6,344 nt of DNA, taken from contig CAMBHC010000167.1 in NCBI GenBank assembly GCA_945866285.1, positions 1-6,344 on the forward strand, in the 5' to 3' direction. Source of the stretch: Candidatus Sulfopaludibacter sp. SbA3. Lineage in GTDB: Bacteria; Acidobacteriota; Vicinamibacteria; Vicinamibacterales; UBA2999. The position numbers were made by a program, and so were the translations under genes. Below, piece after piece: positions 5,895-6,344 of the stretch (positions within the stretch are counted from its first letter, which is position 1; each line of letters begins with the position of its first letter). The notes below the pieces were generated by a model. That model saw only the letters and a program-made list of their open reading frames with translations. It ran no database searches and was not told the DNA's origin.

Positions 5895-6344
5895 ATGCTG
5901 GCTGACGTCTTTATCCGGAGGCCCGTCCTCTCGACGGTCTGCTCGCTGCTGATCATTCTCGCGGGAGCGGTGTCGATTCCGACGCTGCCCATTGCGCGCT
6001 ATCCCGATCTGGCGCCGCCGGCGGTGACGGTCACGGCGTACTACACCGGCGCCAACGCGCAGACGGTGGAGAGCGCGGTGACCACGCCGCTCGAGCAGGC
6101 CATCAACGGTGTCGAGGGGATGACCTACATCACCTCGTCCAGCACCAACAGCGGTTTCAGCACCATCACCGTGACGTTCGACGTCGATCGCGACCAGGAC
6201 CTGGCGGCGGTCGATGTGCAGAACCGCGTCAACACGGCACTCGGCCGCATGCCAGCCGAAGTGCGCACCAATGGCATCTCGGTCACCAAGGTCACGGCCG
6301 GTTTCATGGGTGGTCTTGGGTTCTTTTCGAAAGACAACCGCTAC
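5895..6344 (+). CDS. RND efflux transporter, AcrB/MexB-type inner-membrane subunit (3'-truncated by window end)
   Basis: The first 150 residues of what should be a protein of about 1,050 residues are present, open to the last base. It should be the proton-driven trimeric pump of a tripartite exporter, with the adaptor encoded just upstream. The start MLADVFIRRPVLSTVCSLL matches the amphipathic N-terminal segment FIxRP followed by transmembrane helix 1 (about 10-28). The periplasmic porter (PN1) segment follows: LPIARYPDLAPPAVTVTA (29-46), GANAQTVESAVTTPLEQAING (50-70), EGMTYITSSSTNSG (72-85), ITVTFDVDRDQDLAAVDVQN (88-107) and the PAEVRTNGISVTK stretch. These correspond to well-known blocks of E. 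coli AcrB (LPVAQYPTIAPPAV, GADAKTV, IEQNMNGID, YMSSNS, VQVQNKL). The HAE1 (hydrophobe/amphiphile) subfamily is likely. The proton-relay residues in helices 4 and 10 lie beyond the window, so activity cannot be judged. Confidence 0.95.
   Translation, partial: MLADVFIRRPVLSTVCSLLIILAGAVSIPTLPIARYPDLAPPAVTVTAYYTGANAQTVESAVTTPLEQAINGVEGMTYITSSSTNSGFSTITVTFDVDRDQDLAAVDVQNRVNTALGRMPAEVRTNGISVTKVTAGFMGGLGFFSKDNRY

Overview
This is a GC-rich bacterial window of ordinary chromosomal character. It holds four complete, recognisable genes plus one small membrane-protein gene at the left edge and one truncated transporter gene at the right edge. Strong GC bias at third codon positions, a gatC-gatA pair and palindromic repeats in the gene spacers would fit a soil Acidobacteriota (Vicinamibacteria-like) genome. 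That taxonomic guess is an impression and nothing in the window proves it.

Left part (1-1985, plus strand): a small, very hydrophobic membrane protein runs off or nearly off the left edge and ends at 341. It is followed immediately by a compact pair of hairpins (338-396) and then by an AMP-dependent acyl-CoA synthetase (414-1985) with all the hallmark motifs of its superfamily. The hairpin pair is the most interesting sequence here. It reads as GTAG, hairpin, linker, hairpin, CTAC, which is the layout of two inverted REP elements (a REPIN/BIME). Its first tetranucleotide supplies the stop codon of the upstream gene.

Middle part (2018-4669, minus strand): three genes are read leftward in the order RNase Z-like metallo-beta-lactamase-fold hydrolase, gatC, gatA. 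gatC and gatA overlap by four bases. GatC and GatA are subunits of the tRNA-dependent amidotransferase that makes Gln-tRNA(Gln) and/or Asn-tRNA(Asn), and RNase Z matures tRNA 3' ends, so the cluster has a tRNA theme. gatB is not in the window. A perfect TATAAT lies nine bases before the GTG start of gatC, so gatC may be transcribed from its own promoter with almost no leader. The acyl-CoA synthetase has a similar arrangement. gatA and the acyl-CoA synthetase converge, and a second palindrome (2007-2032) lies at their junction, centred on the gatA stop codon.

Right part (4729-6344, plus strand): a lipoprotein-type periplasmic adaptor of an RND efflux pump is followed after two bases by the start of its inner-membrane RND transporter (AcrB/MexB type), which is cut by the window edge. 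The adaptor and transporter would form an envelope-spanning drug or solvent exporter together with an outer-membrane channel, whose gene is not in the window. The efflux operon diverges from the RNase Z-like gene across a short spacer of about 60 bases.

I see no CRISPR array, phage gene, transposase, tRNA or rRNA. No new multi-gene system is visible. The points worth checking are the two palindrome families at gene ends and the two candidate leaderless promoters.
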